Notes under the pieces: generated by a model
The model's input: the letters and a program-made list of their open reading frames with translations, nothing else
What the model was told of the DNA's origin: nothing
The model's database searches: none
Made by a program: the position numbers and the translations under genes
Shown: one piece after another, positions 6,878 through 8,482 of the stretch
How positions within the stretch are numbered: position 1 is the stretch's first letter
How the letters are laid out: each line of letters begins with the position of its first letter
Source: Deltaproteobacteria bacterium
Lineage (GTDB): Bacteria > Desulfobacterota_D > UBA1144 > Nemesobacterales > N074bin48
Assembly: GCA_004356685.1 (NCBI GenBank)
Contig: SMWS01000076.1
Location: 1-8,482 of the forward strand
Length of the DNA stretch: 8,482 bases
Direction of reading: 5' to 3'

Positions 6878-8176
6878 CTAAACTATTTCTGCATGCAGGT
6901 TGTAAATGTCGGCTTCTGTGATTCTCACTTGTAGATAATCGCCTATTTTAAATTTCTTGTCCGACCTTATGTAAGTAAGTCCGTCTACCTCGGGAGCCTG
7001 AGTGCTGATTCTTCCAAAATAGTCACCGTCTTCCCTGCCCTCTACAAAATAACCAAATTCTTTTCCAATTAGTTTTTTATTATTTTCTAAAGATATATCT
7101 GACTGTATATTTAGCAGACGTTCTAACCTTTCCTCTTTTATATCTTCATCAATTTGATTATCGAGATTGTATGAAGGTGTGCCTTCTTCATGTGAATATT
7201 TGAAGGCTCCTGCCCTTTCAAACTTAGTATCATTTACAAAGTCTAACAATTCTTCAAATTCATCATCAGTTTCAGAAGGAAATCCAACTATAAAGGTGGT
7301 CCTTAAAGTTAAATGTGGAATTGCTTGTTTTAATTTTTCAATGATTGATAGAATTCTTGATTTCGAGGTTTTTCTATCCATAAGTTTTAATATTCTGTCA
7401 TTTATGTGCTGAATCGGCATATCGATATAAGGCAGGAGGTTGTTTTCTGCCGAAAGCAGATTTACTAACTTATCCGAAAATCCCCAGGGGTAACAATAGT
7501 GCAGCCTGATCCAACTAATAGAATCAATCTTTATAAGTTCTTTTAGCAGAGTCTCAAGGCTTGTGCCTATGTCTCTTCCATAACTAGTCATATCCTGAGC
7601 AATCAGATTTATTTCCTTTACTCCGTTTTGACCCATGTCAGCTATTTCTCTGTAAATTGAATCTACTTGTCTGCTTCTCATAATGCCGCGCATTTTTGGT
7701 ATTATGCAAAATGAACAGGTTCTCGAGCACCCCTCGGACACCTTTACATAACTTGTATGTGAATCTGTCAACCTCACTCTCGGGCTGTCTGGATCATACA
7801 GAGTTCCAAGCTGTTGTTCCTTAAACTTGTATTTTTTATCGGCCAGTACTTCATTTATCTTAAGCAAACTTCCCGTTCCCCAAAAGTGGTCTACTTCCGG
7901 GAACTCTTTTTTGAGTTCTTCTGAGTACCTTTCAACTAAGCAGCCTGTAACTATCAGCTTTTTGCACGATCCCTTCTTTTTGTACTGAGCTAAGTCTAAG
8001 ATCGTGTTTATAGATTCTTTTTTTGCATCACCAATGAATCCGCAGGTATTTATAACTATTACTTCTGCATGTTCCTGCGATGTAATCTCATGACCCGAAT
8101 CTGTCAGGCTTCCGAGAATAAGTTCACTGTCTACAAGATTTTTTGAGCAGCCAAGGCTTGTGATTGAAATTTTCAT
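6878..8176 (-). CDS. rimO: Ribosomal protein S12 methylthiotransferase RimO
   Basis: This 432-residue radical-SAM methylthiotransferase adds a methylthio group to a conserved aspartate of ribosomal protein S12. The N-terminal domain carries C10, C45 and C79 for the auxiliary iron-sulfur cluster (starting MKISITSLGCSKNLVDSE). The radical-SAM cluster cysteines are C150, C154 and C157 in 'SEGCSRTCSFCIIPKMRG'. A TRAM domain closes the protein from about 367. 'SLGCSKNLVDSE', 'CIIPKMRG' and 'LIAQDMTSYG' are RimO-type; the related tRNA enzyme MiaB reads differently at these places. I chose ATG 8176. A TTG at 8224 would add 16 residues (MVRITPSGIIRVGIKD) foreign to the family, lacks a ribosome site, and lies in a probable promoter. 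fmt follows after 24 nt, so the two form a likely operon. Confidence 0.96.
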   Translation of the reverse strand: MKISITSLGCSKNLVDSELILGSLTDSGHEITSQEHAEVIVINTCGFIGDAKKESINTILDLAQYKKKGSCKKLIVTGCLVERYSEELKKEFPEVDHFWGTGSLLKINEVLADKKYKFKEQQLGTLYDPDSPRVRLTDSHTSYVKVSEGCSRTCSFCIIPKMRGIMRSRQVDSIYREIADMGQNGVKEINLIAQDMTSYGRDIGTSLETLLKELIKIDSISWIRLHYCYPWGFSDKLVNLLSAENNLLPYIDMPIQHINDRILKLMDRKTSKSRILSIIEKLKQAIPHLTLRTTFIVGFPSETDDEFEELLDFVNDTKFERAGAFKYSHEEGTPSYNLDNQIDEDIKEERLERLLNIQSDISLENNKKLIGKEFGYFVEGREDGDYFGRISTQAPEVDGLTYIRSDKKFKIGDYLQVRITEADIYNLHAEIV

Positions 8177-8195
8177 ATCTTTTATACCGACTCTG

Positions 8196-8224
8196 ATAAT
8201 ACCAGATGGGGTTATCCTAACCAA
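8196..8224 (-). promoter_or_regulatory. Candidate promoter of rimO-fmt
   Basis: On the minus strand, TTGGTT (8219-8224), a 17-bp spacer and TATTAT (8196-8201) form a sigma-70-like promoter, with TG one base before the -10 (extended -10). The start of transcription would lie near 8189, 13 nt before ATG 8176. This supports the shorter rimO start. The -35 matches only at TTG. Confidence 0.5.
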
Positions 8225-8250
8225 TAATTTAAATTAAATAGTTTTTTTGG

Positions 8251-8277
8251 AAAGATTAATAAATAATATGAATCTTT
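8251..8277. repeat. AT-rich inverted repeat in the rimO/secreted-protein spacer
   Basis: AAAGATT (8251-8257) and AATCTTT (8271-8277) are perfect inverted arms separated by 13 bp, with arm centres 20 bp apart. Two flanking GG/TT positions could add G-U pairs in RNA. It lies 54 bp upstream of the plus-strand gene. A regulator-binding site or leader hairpin is possible. It is not at the end of any plus- or minus-strand gene, so a terminator role is unlikely. Confidence 0.4.
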
Positions 8278-8315
8278 TTGTTTAGTTATATGTCTAAATA
8301 GCAAATTAACAAATT

Positions 8316-8323
8316 AAGGAGGT
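8316..8323 (+). promoter_or_regulatory. Consensus ribosome binding site of the secreted-protein gene
   Basis: AAGGAGGT matches the full anti-Shine-Dalgarno complement and is seven bases before ATG 8331. It is much stronger than the sites of the other genes here, which suggests an abundantly made protein. No clear -35/-10 pair was found in the preceding 130 bp. Confidence 0.85.
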
Positions 8324-8330
8324 AACTAAA

Positions 8331-8482
8331 ATGAAAAAGTTACTAGCAGTTACAGCACTTGCAGTTTCATTAGGATTTGGTTCTCTTAGCTTTGCAGACA
8401 GTAACGTATTTGGTGTTCATACGCCAATTACAAAGAACGAAGTAAGTGATCAGATAAAGGGCAGTTATGTTGAAAATGATCA
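8331..8482 (+). CDS. Secreted or envelope protein, N-terminus only (cut by window edge)
   Basis: The first 50 codons of a protein are visible. Residues 1-22 are a clear Sec signal peptide: MKK, a hydrophobic core 'LLAVTALAVSLGFGSLS', then 'SFA' with probable signal peptidase I cleavage after A22. No lipobox cysteine is present, so it is not a lipoprotein. The mature part begins DSNVFGVHTPITKNEVSDQIKGSYVEND and runs off the right edge. This is too little to name a family. Such a start is compatible with a periplasmic, outer-membrane or surface-layer protein, but none can be chosen. The consensus ribosome site argues for high expression. The gene is divergent from rimO and is probably transcribed independently. 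Confidence 0.85.
   Translation, partial: MKKLLAVTALAVSLGFGSLSFADSNVFGVHTPITKNEVSDQIKGSYVEND

Overview
The window is an ordinary-looking, AT-rich chromosomal segment of a bacterium. It is densely packed with housekeeping translation and cofactor genes, and both edges cut a gene. The host has RF2 with a programmed frameshift, LepA, Fmt and RimO, so it is a bacterium. TTG starts are frequent (PIN toxin, aminotransferase, nadK). The right-edge gene encodes a Sec-exported protein. No marker here fixes the phylum. An anaerobic or thermophilic AT-rich lineage such as Thermodesulfobium is only a guess.

Layout, left to right. Positions 1-445 hold a type II toxin-antitoxin pair on the minus strand: a Phd/YefM-type antitoxin, then a PIN (VapC-like) toxin that overlaps it by 4 nt and runs off the left edge. 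Upstream of it, also on the minus strand, are lepA (459-2255) and a class V aminotransferase (2323-3462). A 111-bp divergent spacer separates these from a plus-strand cluster. That cluster is prfB (3574-4678, read through a +1 frameshift at 3640-3646), nadK (4712-5575) and a small unrecognised PD-(D/E)XK-like gene (5562-5930). It meets the minus-strand pair rimO-fmt (8176-5927) tail to tail, with the two stop codons overlapping. After a 154-bp divergent spacer, a plus-strand gene for a secreted protein begins at 8331 and is cut by the right edge. There is no gene-free stretch longer than 300 bases. I saw no tRNA, rRNA, CRISPR array, transposon or convincing intrinsic terminator.

Most of these genes serve protein synthesis: LepA/EF4 acts on the ribosome during elongation, RF2 in termination, Fmt makes the initiator formyl-Met-tRNA, and RimO modifies ribosomal protein S12. 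NadK supplies NADP. The least explained gene is the 122-residue PD-(D/E)XK-like protein overlapping the end of nadK. The best directly visible regulatory device is the prfB autoregulatory frameshift. I did not find a convincing new multi-gene system.
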